Shown: positions 24,301 to 32,488 of the stretch, in pieces
Position numbering within the stretch: position 1 is the stretch's first letter
Layout: the number at the start of each line of letters is the position of its first letter
Source of the DNA: Palsa-739 sp035532535
GTDB lineage: Bacteria > Actinomycetota > Thermoleophilia > Gaiellales > Gaiellaceae
DNA length: 64,000 nucleotides
Assembly: GCA_035532535.1 (NCBI GenBank)
Contig: DATKQT010000023.1
Coordinates: 14,136 to 78,135 of the forward strand
Reading direction: 5' to 3'
Made by a program: the position numbers and the translations under genes
The notes under the pieces: model-generated
Told to the model about the DNA's origin: nothing
Databases searched by the model: none
What the model saw: only the letters and a program-made list of their open reading frames with translations

Positions 24301-24899
24301 CACCGCCCGAGTTCGAAGAGATCGTCGGGGCGGACGTGGAAGCCGCGGAGCGCGCGCGCCTCGCCCGCGTGCACTCGCTGCTCATCCAGGCCGGCCCACC
24401 CCCGGAGCTTTCACCGGGGCTCGAGTCCGGGCCGACGCTCGGCATGACGCTCGGCCGGCGGCCTCCACGTGTGCGCCGACGCGTCCTGCTGCTCGCCGCG
24501 GCGGTCGCGATCGTCGCGCTCGCCTTCCTCGGCGGCTACATCGCCGGTAACGGCGGCAGCACGGCGAACGCGGAGGTGCTGAAGCTCACCGGAACGCCGG
24601 CGGCGCCGCACGCGCTCGCGTCACTGCAGGTCGAGCCCGTGGACGCGGGCGGCAACTGGCCGATGCACCTCAGCGTCACCGGCCTGCCGAAGCTGTCCAA
24701 CAGCTCGTACTACGAGGTCTTCCTCGTGCGCAACGGCAAGCCGTTCGCGCCCTGCGGCACCTTCCAGGTGGCCGTGAATCAAGCCACGACGGTGCAACTG
24801 AACGCGCCCTATCACCTGCACCATGGCGACACCTGGATCGTGACGCGCCAGACGCCGACGAGCAGCGAGCCCGGCGTCGTCGTGCTCCGACCGATCTAG
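24297..24899 (+). CDS. anti-sigma factor, RskA-like single-pass membrane protein
   Basis: The 200-aa protein has a short cytoplasmic part (about residues 1-62) without the HxxxCxxC zinc motif. One membrane helix follows (LLLAAAVAIVALAFLGGYIAG, about 63-85). The extracellular domain (about 95-200; LQVEPVDAGGNWPMHLSVTGLPKL) resembles the C-terminal domain of RskA-type anti-sigma-K factors. The ATGA overlap with the sigma gene and the GGAGGGAGA ribosome site point to stoichiometric synthesis. Its stop overlaps the convergent ThyX-like gene stop (CTAG). Confidence 0.8.
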   Translation: MTPPEFEEIVGADVEAAERARLARVHSLLIQAGPPPELSPGLESGPTLGMTLGRRPPRVRRRVLLLAAAVAIVALAFLGGYIAGNGGSTANAEVLKLTGTPAAPHALASLQVEPVDAGGNWPMHLSVTGLPKLSNSSYYEVFLVRNGKPFAPCGTFQVAVNQATTVQLNAPYHLHHGDTWIVTRQTPTSSEPGVVVLRPI

Positions 24900-26479
24900 C
24901 GGCCTTCGTTCCGGATCTCGGAGAGGATGCGCTCGAGGCGCTCCTCGGTCGAGTCGTCCGCGAACGTCATTGCAGCGGCGACGTTCGGATGCACCTCGGC
25001 GATGGCGCGACGCATCTCGTGGGCAACCGCGCGATACGACGGATGGCCCTCGCGGCCGGAACGCAACTCGATCAGGTGCAGTGCCTCGCGCGCGTCGAGC
25101 TCGAGCACGTACCGGATGCGGAACGCAAGGCAGAGCGCGTACGGCGCCTCCTCCGCGAGGCCGGCGTCGCGCAGGCGTTCGTACTCGCGGCGCGACACGT
25201 CCAGCGCACGCTCGAACTCGCCGCCGAGACCCGCGGCGACGAGCTCGTGCGGGACGTCGGCGCCGAGCGCGGGCGAGAGCCGCTGCCACTGGCATGTCAG
25301 GAGGCGATGGCGCTGAAGATCGCGGAACGCGCCGTAGTCGGAGACGATCTCGAACCGGTAGCGGAGCGTCTCGAATCCGCGGCCGGGACGGTGGCGACGA
25401 TTCTCCCGCTCGCCGACGAGCTCGCGGACGAGCGCCGCACGCTCCGTGGAGCCGAGTTCAGCAACGGTGCGGAGCACCTCCTCCTCCGAGACCGTCGCCG
25501 ACTCGGACAGAAGCGCCGCGAGCAGCTCCTCCTCGGTCCCGTGCGTGCGCAGGAGACGCACGGACGGGCCGACCTCGGTGTCGCCGCCGGCGAGCCCGAG
25601 CCGGAGGGCGAGCGAATCCGCCGAGTCGCGGCGGTCGCGCAGGTACTCGATCCAGCGTCCGCCCCGGTCCTCGCGCGGGATGCGCACGACGAAGCTCGGG
25701 ATGATCAGCTGAAGCTCCTCGAGCAGCATCGCGCCGTAGGCGCGCGCCTCCGCGAGCGGATGCGCGAGCAGGTGCAGCACGAGTTGCTCGTACGTCTGGC
25801 CGCTCGCGTACATGCCCACGTGCGAGAGCGACGCGGCCGGTAGCAGCCCGCGGACGAGATCGAGCGCCTTCGCGCGCACGGCGCGGCGGTGCGCGGCGGG
25901 TGACTCGTCGTCCGCGCGCGGGTAGCGCTCCGCCGCCCATTCCGTCGTCGACTCGAGCAGCCGTGCGTACGTCTCGAACAGATCGTCGAGAGCTCGCTCG
26001 TACGCGGGACCGAAGCGCGGGTCGCGGTGATAGCGAAGCCCGTAACCCTCGAGGCGTGCGTCGTAGGCGATGTACCGCGTCGACTGCTCGAGGTAGGCGG
26101 CGAGCCGCGGCCGCTGGAGGATCTTCGTCAGTAGGTTCGACGTCCACTCGCACGCGATGTGCGCGCCGCCGAGCTGGGCGACGGAGTCGTCGCCGTACCC
26201 GAGGAAGATGCGGTCGTACAGCTCGGCGGCGCGCTTACCCTCGACGCCCTCGATTGCGGGAACCTTCGGCACCGAATCGGCGAACTCCTCGAGGAAGAGG
26301 CGGCGCAGCGTGCCGGGATAGCGCGAGTAGCGCGCGAAGAGCGCGCCCTTCACCGTCTCGGGCAGGTTCACGAGCCCGAAGACCGGGCGGTCGAGGTTGG
26401 TGAAGTGCGGGGCGAGGCGCTCACGCTCCTCGTCCGTGAAGGTTTCGACCGGGAGTGGCAGGCTTTCCACGGTGGCCAC
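24896..26479 (-). CDS. tandem ThyX-like (flavin-dependent thymidylate synthase-like) protein
   Basis: The 527-aa protein is about twice the normal ThyX length and appears to be two ThyX-like halves. In the N-half the RHRx7S signature appears as RPR-LAAYLEQ-STRY, with His replaced by Pro but the SxRY end kept. In the C-half the pattern is RHRLLTCQWQRLSP, with RHR kept but the serine lost. The two halves may complement each other in one composite FAD/dUMP site, or the protein may have another role. The GTG start at 26479 (alternative GTG 26470) overlaps the start of the divergent DUF72 gene. Confidence 0.7.
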   Translation of the reverse strand: MATVESLPLPVETFTDEERERLAPHFTNLDRPVFGLVNLPETVKGALFARYSRYPGTLRRLFLEEFADSVPKVPAIEGVEGKRAAELYDRIFLGYGDDSVAQLGGAHIACEWTSNLLTKILQRPRLAAYLEQSTRYIAYDARLEGYGLRYHRDPRFGPAYERALDDLFETYARLLESTTEWAAERYPRADDESPAAHRRAVRAKALDLVRGLLPAASLSHVGMYASGQTYEQLVLHLLAHPLAEARAYGAMLLEELQLIIPSFVVRIPREDRGGRWIEYLRDRRDSADSLALRLGLAGGDTEVGPSVRLLRTHGTEEELLAALLSESATVSEEEVLRTVAELGSTERAALVRELVGERENRRHRPGRGFETLRYRFEIVSDYGAFRDLQRHRLLTCQWQRLSPALGADVPHELVAAGLGGEFERALDVSRREYERLRDAGLAEEAPYALCLAFRIRYVLELDAREALHLIELRSGREGHPSYRAVAHEMRRAIAEVHPNVAAAMTFADDSTEERLERILSEIRNEGR

Positions 26480-27110
26480 GGGAGCGCGAACGCTAGCGCG
26501 GGTCTCGGTCGGAACGTCCGGCTGGTCGTATCCGACCTGGCGGCCCGGCTTCTATCCGGCCGGGCTCGACCCGAAGGCGTTCCTCGGCTTCTACGCGGAG
26601 CGCTTCCGGACGGTCGAGCTGAACACGACCGGCTATCGCATGCCGGGCGTGGAGCAGTTCCGCCGCTGGGCGGAGCAGGCGCCGGACGGCTTCGAGTTCG
26701 CGCCGAAGCTGCCCGGCCACCGGACCGGCGGCCTCGAGGCCTTCGACTCCGGGGCACGCGCACTCGGCGAGCGGCTCGGGCCTGTACGCGTCTCGTTGAA
26801 GAGCGTGCGCGACGAAGGCGCGATCGAGCTCATCCTCGGTTCGCTCGGGACCGGACTCCGGATCGCATTCGACCTGGAGCATCCGTCGTGGGACGGCATC
26901 GAGGAGCGGCTCGCGGAACGAGGCGCCGTACGGGTGAACGACCTCGACCATCCGGCGCCGTTCCGCTACCTCCGCAGGCGCGAGCCGCCGGACGAGGCGT
27001 TCGCAGCGCGCATTCGCGCCGCGTCCGAGCCCGTGTACGTCTACTTCCGGCACGAGGACGTGCCGACCGCGCCGGCCTTCGCGCAGCAACTGTTGGAACT
27101 GCTCAGCTAG
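26472..27110 (+). CDS. DUF72 family protein
   Basis: The 212-aa protein has the DUF72 hallmark opening RVSVGTSGWSYPTWRPGFYP and later ELNTTGYRMPGVEQFRRWAEQAPDGFEFAPKLPGHRT, a TIM-barrel family of unknown biochemical role. It is slightly shorter than usual (about 240). The only reasonable start codon near the domain is GTG at 26472, which lies within the first codons of the divergent ThyX-like gene. Its stop region overlaps the next convergent gene by eight bases. Confidence 0.8.
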   Translation: MATGARTLARVSVGTSGWSYPTWRPGFYPAGLDPKAFLGFYAERFRTVELNTTGYRMPGVEQFRRWAEQAPDGFEFAPKLPGHRTGGLEAFDSGARALGERLGPVRVSLKSVRDEGAIELILGSLGTGLRIAFDLEHPSWDGIEERLAERGAVRVNDLDHPAPFRYLRRREPPDEAFAARIRAASEPVYVYFRHEDVPTAPAFAQQLLELLS

Positions 27111-28062
27111 TCCGGCAGCTCTTGTCGCCCCAGGACGTGATGAGCGAGGCGGCCTGCTGCTCCTGCTGGACGTCCGCCAGACTCCGTCCGTCGAACGGAT
27201 GGAGGGGCTGCACGATGGTTGCGACATCCGGCGTCACGCCGGGGCCTTCCGCGAACAATCGGTACTGCTCACCGATGCCGGGCCCGCGCTTGCCGGTCTG
27301 GCCGGGCGGATACTGATACCCGCCCTTCGTCGGATCGAACGGATAGAAGCCGTAACAGAAGACACCACTCGGGTTATGCGCGACGAACGAGTTCTCGCGG
27401 CGCCAGCCGGGCCCGTACACCGAGTTGTACGTGTCGAGGTAGACGAGCCGGCCGAAGCCGTCGGTCGGCGCGCCGATCCGCGTCGTCCCGAAGCCGTACA
27501 CCGGCTGACCGTTGTAGGTGTAACGGCCGAAGATGCTCTGGAACCGCCCGTCGTACACCCAGTGCATCCCGGTCTCGAGCTGTGCCACCGGCCCACTCCA
27601 ATGGGAAACCTCCAGCCATTGCTGGCTCTGCGTCGAGAGCCACGGCGTGAAGCCGAGGTCAGGAAGCGGCTGCGGCCACTGCTGCGCCGCCCAGTATGTC
27701 CCGTCCGGCGCCGTGCATTCCGCGATGACGTTCGGGAGCACCGGCCCGTCGTACGGCCCGCAGACGTTCTTGAAGTGCTGCCAGTACAGCGTGCGGTACT
27801 TACCCCAGCCGCCCGCATAGTCGACGTGGAACTTCACCTGCTGGGCGCCGGCCGTCGGCGGCAGCGCGTTGATCGCGCCCCACACGAGCACATGCTTGAG
27901 GAGGCCGCCCTTCCGGTAGGTGAGGAGCGCCTCGCCCTTGGCGTTCACCGACAGCCGAAGGCCGACCGCGTCGCGATCGATGAGCTGTGCCGCGGACGCG
28001 ACGCTCGAAAGCGCGAGCGTAGCCACCGCCACAGCGAACAAGACCCCAAAAGACCGACCCAT
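27103..28062 (-). CDS. secreted protein of unknown function
   Basis: The 319-aa protein has a clear signal peptide (MGRSFGVLFAVAVATLALSSVASA). The mature part is rich in Trp, Tyr and Gly: GGWGKYRTLYWQHFKNVCGPYDGP, WLSTQSQQWLEVSHWSG, YNSVYGPGWRRENSFVAHNPSGVFCYGFYPF. Three cysteines (in NVCGPY, AECTAP, VFCYGF) plus a terminal CRTS suggest two disulfides. No family was recognised. It ends inside the DUF72 gene. It follows 37 bp beyond the end of the large minus-strand operon and may have its own promoter. Confidence 0.65.
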   Translation of the reverse strand: MGRSFGVLFAVAVATLALSSVASAAQLIDRDAVGLRLSVNAKGEALLTYRKGGLLKHVLVWGAINALPPTAGAQQVKFHVDYAGGWGKYRTLYWQHFKNVCGPYDGPVLPNVIAECTAPDGTYWAAQQWPQPLPDLGFTPWLSTQSQQWLEVSHWSGPVAQLETGMHWVYDGRFQSIFGRYTYNGQPVYGFGTTRIGAPTDGFGRLVYLDTYNSVYGPGWRRENSFVAHNPSGVFCYGFYPFDPTKGGYQYPPGQTGKRGPGIGEQYRLFAEGPGVTPDVATIVQPLHPFDGRSLADVQQEQQAASLITSWGDKSCRTS

Positions 28063-28099
28063 CCTGTGGATAGAGCATCGGACGGGCGAGAAACTTTCT

Positions 28100-29254
28100 T
28101 TAGAAGCGCGCGGCCGCTCCGGCGTGGCGGGCGTAGGCGCCGCTCTCGACGATGTCGGCCAGCTCCGCCACCGTCTGCCGGAGCTCGTCCTCGGTGTTGT
28201 AGAAGTGCGGGCCGAGGCGTACGCCCGCGTCCGGCCGAAAGTCGCAGATGATCCCGCGCTCTCCGAGCTCGCGGTGGACGGCGGCGTGGTCGGGCGTTCG
28301 AACGGTCACGGTGCCGCCGCGCCGCTCGGGCGCACGCGGGCTGACGATCTCGAGACCCGCGTCGTCGAGCAACTCGATGAGCAGCGACGTCAGAGCGAGC
28401 GAGCGCTCCCGAATCCGGTCGACGCCCACCTCCTCGATGACGTCGTAGCCAGCGGTTGCCGCATACAAGGCCGGCACGTTCGGCGTACCGGTGAGGAACC
28501 GCGCCGAGCCGTCCGCGTACTCGAGCTCCGGCTCGAAGGCGAACGGCCGGGCGTGCCCCTGCCAGCCGACGAACGTCGGCTCGAGCCGCTCGGCGAGGTC
28601 GGGCCGGACGTACAGCCAGCCGGCGCCGGGGCCGCCGCACAGCCACTTCACGCTCCCGCCCGTCGCGAAGTCGACGCCGAGCTCGGTCACGTCGAAGGGA
28701 ACGACACCCGCGGACTGATACGCGTCGAGCACGACGTGCGCGCCGACCTCGTGCGCACGCCGGATGATCGGCTCGACGTCCTGGATCTCGCCGTTCTTGA
28801 ACAGCACGTGGCTGATCGGAACGAGCAGCGTCCGCTCGTCGATCGCGTCGACGATCGCCCGGTCGTCCTCGACGGCGACGACCTCGAGCTCCGGCTGCGC
28901 CTGGTACAGGTAGCGCACGGACGGGAAGTTCGCCTCCTCGTACACGACGCGGTTCCGCTTCCCCGGGTTGCGGAAGCAGGAGATGACGACCATCTCCGCG
29001 ACGGTGACGTTCTGGTGCATGACCACCGAGCCCGGCGGCCCGCCGACGATGCGGCCGATCTGGTCGCCGACCGTCATCGGCATGTCCCACCAGCCCTCGC
29101 CCCACGAGCGGATGCCGCGCTCGCGCCACATGCGCGCGTACTCGAGGAGGTTGTCCTCCGCCTTGGCAGGCATCGCCGCGAGCGAGTGGTTGATGAGGTA
29201 GATGCAGTCGGCGAGGATCGGGAAGCGATCCCGGTAATCGGCCGCGCGGATCAC
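28100..29254 (-). CDS. class V aminotransferase (kynureninase/cysteine desulfurase fold)
   Basis: The 384-aa protein has the PLP-dependent fold type I core. Asp is in VVLDAYQSAGVVPFDV, and the Schiff-base lysine is in TGGSVKWLCGGPGAGWLYV, with the GGPG loop as in kynureninase. HVLFKNGEIQDVEPIIRRAHEVG also matches the kynureninase branch. Likely reactions are cleavage or transamination of an amino acid; kynureninase activity is plausible, but no other tryptophan-degradation gene is nearby. The GTG start overlaps the citrate synthase stop (GTGA), the last of seven coupled genes. Confidence 0.82.
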   Translation of the reverse strand: MIRAADYRDRFPILADCIYLINHSLAAMPAKAEDNLLEYARMWRERGIRSWGEGWWDMPMTVGDQIGRIVGGPPGSVVMHQNVTVAEMVVISCFRNPGKRNRVVYEEANFPSVRYLYQAQPELEVVAVEDDRAIVDAIDERTLLVPISHVLFKNGEIQDVEPIIRRAHEVGAHVVLDAYQSAGVVPFDVTELGVDFATGGSVKWLCGGPGAGWLYVRPDLAERLEPTFVGWQGHARPFAFEPELEYADGSARFLTGTPNVPALYAATAGYDVIEEVGVDRIRERSLALTSLLIELLDDAGLEIVSPRAPERRGGTVTVRTPDHAAVHRELGERGIICDFRPDAGVRLGPHFYNTEDELRQTVAELADIVESGAYARHAGAAARF

Positions 29255-30321
29255 ACCCGTTGCAGGGGTCGCGGAGCAGGGCCGACGTACCGGGCGCTCG
29301 GACGGATGAGCACGCCGAGGCGCTTCTGCTCGAGCACGTGCGCCGACCAGCCGGCCGTGCGTGAGCACGCGAACATCGCCGGCGCAAGATTGGGCGGAAC
29401 GTCCGCGACATCGAGCACGATCGCCGACCAGTACTCGACGTTCGTCCACGAGTGGTCGGGGTGCTTCTTCGCGATCGCCTCGTGTGCGACCTGCTCGAGC
29501 TCCTCGGCGACCGCGACGCGCGGCGAGCCGAGCTCCTTCGCGGTGCGCTTCAGCAGACGTGAGCGCGGATCCTCGGCACGATAGACACGATGGCCGAATC
29601 CCATGATCCGTTCGTGCCGGGCGAGCGCGTCGCTCACCCACTTCTCCGCGTCGCCGCTCGCGGCGACCGCGTCGAGCATCGGCAGCACGCGCGCGGGCGC
29701 GCCACCGTGGAGCGGCCCGGAGAGCGCACCGACGGCGGCCGAGAGCGCAGCGCCGCAATCCGCACCGGTGGACGCGACCGTCCGCGCCGTGAAGGTGGAC
29801 GCGTTCAGGCCATGCTCCGCGGTGCAGATCCAGTACGTATCGATCGCCTTCGCGGCCTTCTCATCCACCTCGCCGCGCCATGCGAGCAGGAAGCGCTCCG
29901 CCGCGGTCCGGCCGGCGAGCACCGTCTCCTCCGGCACAGGCGGCAGGTCGGCGCTGCGTGCCGACTGTGCGACGATCGAGAGCGCGGCGGCGGAGAGACG
30001 GCGCAGGTCCTCCTTCGCCTGCTCGTCGCCGATGTCGATCAGCTGCCCGAGCTTCCACTTGCCGCTGAGGATCGCGAGCATCGACTGCAGGTCGGACATA
30101 TGGCCGCCGGTGCGCACCTCGAGCTCGCAGGAGGCCGCAGGCAGTCCCGGCTCGAGCGCCTCGTCGACCAGCAGGCCCCAGACGTTCTCGAACGGCACCG
30201 TGCCGACGAGCTCCTCGATGTCGACGCCGCGATAGCGGAGCGACCCGCCCTCGCGGTCGGGCTCCGCGATCTCCGTCTCGAACGCGACGACGCCGGCGAG
30301 ACCCGGAGAGAAGTCGCTCAC
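29251..30321 (-). CDS. citrate synthase / 2-methylcitrate synthase
   Basis: The 356-aa protein has the citrate synthase helices with catalytic His in EHGLNASTF and in GPLHGGAP, and the R-rich substrate loop FGHRVYRAEDPR. The position of the catalytic aspartate (usually NVDFYS) reads NVEYWSA, a conservative Glu. The C-terminus ARTAGWSAHVLEQKRLG...RPSARYVGP is standard. It condenses acetyl- or propionyl-CoA with oxaloacetate. It is embedded between ornithine-cyclodeaminase-like and aminotransferase genes with start/stop overlaps, an unusual setting. GTG start. Confidence 0.92.
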   Translation of the reverse strand: MSDFSPGLAGVVAFETEIAEPDREGGSLRYRGVDIEELVGTVPFENVWGLLVDEALEPGLPAASCELEVRTGGHMSDLQSMLAILSGKWKLGQLIDIGDEQAKEDLRRLSAAALSIVAQSARSADLPPVPEETVLAGRTAAERFLLAWRGEVDEKAAKAIDTYWICTAEHGLNASTFTARTVASTGADCGAALSAAVGALSGPLHGGAPARVLPMLDAVAASGDAEKWVSDALARHERIMGFGHRVYRAEDPRSRLLKRTAKELGSPRVAVAEELEQVAHEAIAKKHPDHSWTNVEYWSAIVLDVADVPPNLAPAMFACSRTAGWSAHVLEQKRLGVLIRPSARYVGPAPRPLQRV

Positions 30322-31181
30322 GTGCGCGCCTCCGCGGCCGCGAGCACGAGCGCGGCGGCAGCGAGATCCTGCACGGCGACCCCGACCGACTTGTACAGGG
30401 TGATCTCCTCCGCGCTCGTCCGGCCCGGGCGCGTGCCCGCGATGACCTCACCGAGCTCCGCCACCGACGCGGGATCGATGCCGGCGAGCTCTGGCGCACC
30501 GCTCGGCGGCGGCGCAAACGACGAGTCGCGGTACTCGATGAAGAGCGTTGCGGCAGCGACGAGCGCAGGATCGAGCTCCGACCCCGGCGCGTTGTAGCCG
30601 ACCGAGCTCACGTGCGTTCCCGGGCTGACCCAGTCGCGCAGCACCACCGGCTCGGGCGAGTGCGTCGCGGCGTGAACCACGTCCGCACCCCGGACGGCAT
30701 CCTCGTACTCACCGCGGCCCGCGACGCGGATCTCGGCGAAATCGTGCACACGCGGGAACATCTCCTGCGCAGCACGCGACTGCACGCCCGTGCCGAGGAT
30801 CGCAAGCACGCGGACATCCGGCCGGGCAAGCACGCGCGCGGAGAGCGCAGCCGCGGCCGCCGTGCGCATCGCGGTGATGTACGTCCCGTCCATGACGGCG
30901 ACGGGCGTCCCGTTCTCCGGGTCGAAGATGACGATCTCCGCCTGGTGGGTCGGCCGGTCGACGTTCCCCGGAAAGAGGCTGACGAGCTTGCAACCGAGCC
31001 CGGCCGACGGCAGGTGGGCGGGCATCGCGCCGAGCAGACCGGCGTCGCCGGCAAAAGCGGCGATACGCGCCGGCATCGACGCCGCGCCCGAGGAGAGATC
31101 AACGTGGGCGCGCGCGAGCGCATCCGGGAGCGCGTCGAGATCGAGCAGCTCCTCCACCTCCGCACGGGTGAGCACGAGCAT
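30318..31181 (-). CDS. ornithine cyclodeaminase / mu-crystallin family protein
   Basis: The 287-aa protein has the family substrate region KLVSLFPGNVDRPTHQAEIVIFDPENGTPVAVMDGTYITAMRTAAAAALSA and an NAD-binding Rossmann motif, LAILGTGVQSRAAQEM. Members make proline from ornithine, act as alanine or lysine cyclising dehydrogenases, or (SbnB type) supply diaminopropionate for citrate siderophores. The exact activity cannot be read from the sequence. It shares one base with the stop of the upstream gene (TGATG) and overlaps the citrate synthase start. Confidence 0.87.
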   Translation of the reverse strand: MLVLTRAEVEELLDLDALPDALARAHVDLSSGAASMPARIAAFAGDAGLLGAMPAHLPSAGLGCKLVSLFPGNVDRPTHQAEIVIFDPENGTPVAVMDGTYITAMRTAAAAALSARVLARPDVRVLAILGTGVQSRAAQEMFPRVHDFAEIRVAGRGEYEDAVRGADVVHAATHSPEPVVLRDWVSPGTHVSSVGYNAPGSELDPALVAAATLFIEYRDSSFAPPPSGAPELAGIDPASVAELGEVIAGTRPGRTSAEEITLYKSVGVAVQDLAAAALVLAAAEART

Positions 31182-32488
31182 CACGGGAGACGGTATCTCC
31201 CGAGAGCCCGGCCGCGAGCGTCGAGCGCGACGACCGTGCCCGCCCGGAGCGGAAGCGCGGTCTCGAAGCCGGTGCGAGCGACGACGGGGCCGCCCGGTTC
31301 GATCTTCCAGGCGGCGACGTCCGTGGCGCCGTTCCAGCTCGCATACACGGTCTGGCCGCGCCGGACGGCGACCGGCTGATAGCGCGGCCGGCCGCGCCAG
31401 GGGACGCGGAGCGTGCGGTAGTTCTCGCCGCCGCGCGGGAGCGTCGCATCGAGCTTCACGTGGCCACCTGCCGCGAACTCCGTGAAGTGCGGATCGGTGC
31501 CCCAGCCGACGAGGACGTCGCCGTTTCCGAGCAGCTGTACGCTGCCGAGCTTGTGCGCGTGCAGCGCGGGCCGGTGGATATATTCGCGCAGGAGCGATGC
31601 GCGCATGCGCTTCGTGTCCAGCCCGAGGACGATCCCCCGCGACCGCGACACGCCGTTGTCGAAGATCGAGACGACGCGCCCACCTTCGTGGCTGCGTGCG
31701 TCGTGCTGCAACGCGAAGCGCGCGCCAGAGCCGAGCGCGAAGTCGCTCCGCTTGCCGCCGAGCCGCCACAGGATCGCCCCCGTGCGCCGGTGCACCTTGT
31801 ACACGGCCCACGTGTTGCGCGCGGAGACGATCAGGTGCCCGTCCGCGTCGACGTCGATCGAGTTGACATGGAAGTAGTCCCACGGATAGCCGACCGGCGC
31901 GTACGACTCGCCGACCGGAACATGGTCGAGGCTGCGCCATTCGAACAGCACCTGCGCGCTCGGCACCTCGAGCTCCTGCACGACGCCGCCCATAGTCAAC
32001 CCGCGCGCGCCGCGATGCCGGATCTCGAGGCTCGTCACGAGCGCCGTGCCTCGATCGGTGAGCAGGAGCTCGTGCAGGTCGGACGGCCGGCCGTGCCCGG
32101 CCGGGAAGCGCGCGATCTCGCGATACGACGCGTCGGCGACGACGTGCACACCGTGACCGAGGCCGCCGCCCGGCAGCGCCTGCCACCACGTGAGCACGGG
32201 CTCGCCGCGCAGCGTCTGCGCGCGGAAGTTCATCGCGGGAAGCCCCGTGGGCTTGCACCACACCGGTCGTCCGGCGTCGTCCAGGATGAGCGGGCCGCGC
32301 TGCCCCGGCCCCGACGACGGCGCGAGGAAGAGGTAACCGGGCGCCGCGCCCGACGCGGCGTGCAGGATCGTCACCGCCGGCGGATCGAGGTCCGGCCGCG
32401 AGATGAAGCGCGGCTGTACCTGAATCGAAGGTGCGAGCGCAAGGGCGGCGCTGCGGACGAGGAACTCGGCCCGCGTGAGCCCAGTCAA
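31181..32488 (-). CDS. arylsulfotransferase (ASST)-like beta-propeller protein
   Basis: The 435-aa protein fits the Arylsulfotransferase_2 family. Repeated propeller blades have the form LIVSARNTWAVYKVHRRTGAILWRLGGKRSDFALG, and the family histidines are in DYFHVNSIDVD, FALQHDARSHEGG and RPALHAHKLG. The N-terminus TRAEFLVRSAALALAP is weakly Tat- or signal-like, so it may be exported. Family enzymes move sulfate between phenols without PAPS. The TTG start at 32488 overlaps the copper protein stop (TTGA); longer readings go through the upstream gene. Confidence 0.78.
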   Translation of the reverse strand: MTGLTRAEFLVRSAALALAPSIQVQPRFISRPDLDPPAVTILHAASGAAPGYLFLAPSSGPGQRGPLILDDAGRPVWCKPTGLPAMNFRAQTLRGEPVLTWWQALPGGGLGHGVHVVADASYREIARFPAGHGRPSDLHELLLTDRGTALVTSLEIRHRGARGLTMGGVVQELEVPSAQVLFEWRSLDHVPVGESYAPVGYPWDYFHVNSIDVDADGHLIVSARNTWAVYKVHRRTGAILWRLGGKRSDFALGSGARFALQHDARSHEGGRVVSIFDNGVSRSRGIVLGLDTKRMRASLLREYIHRPALHAHKLGSVQLLGNGDVLVGWGTDPHFTEFAAGGHVKLDATLPRGGENYRTLRVPWRGRPRYQPVAVRRGQTVYASWNGATDVAAWKIEPGGPVVARTGFETALPLRAGTVVALDARGRALGRYRLP

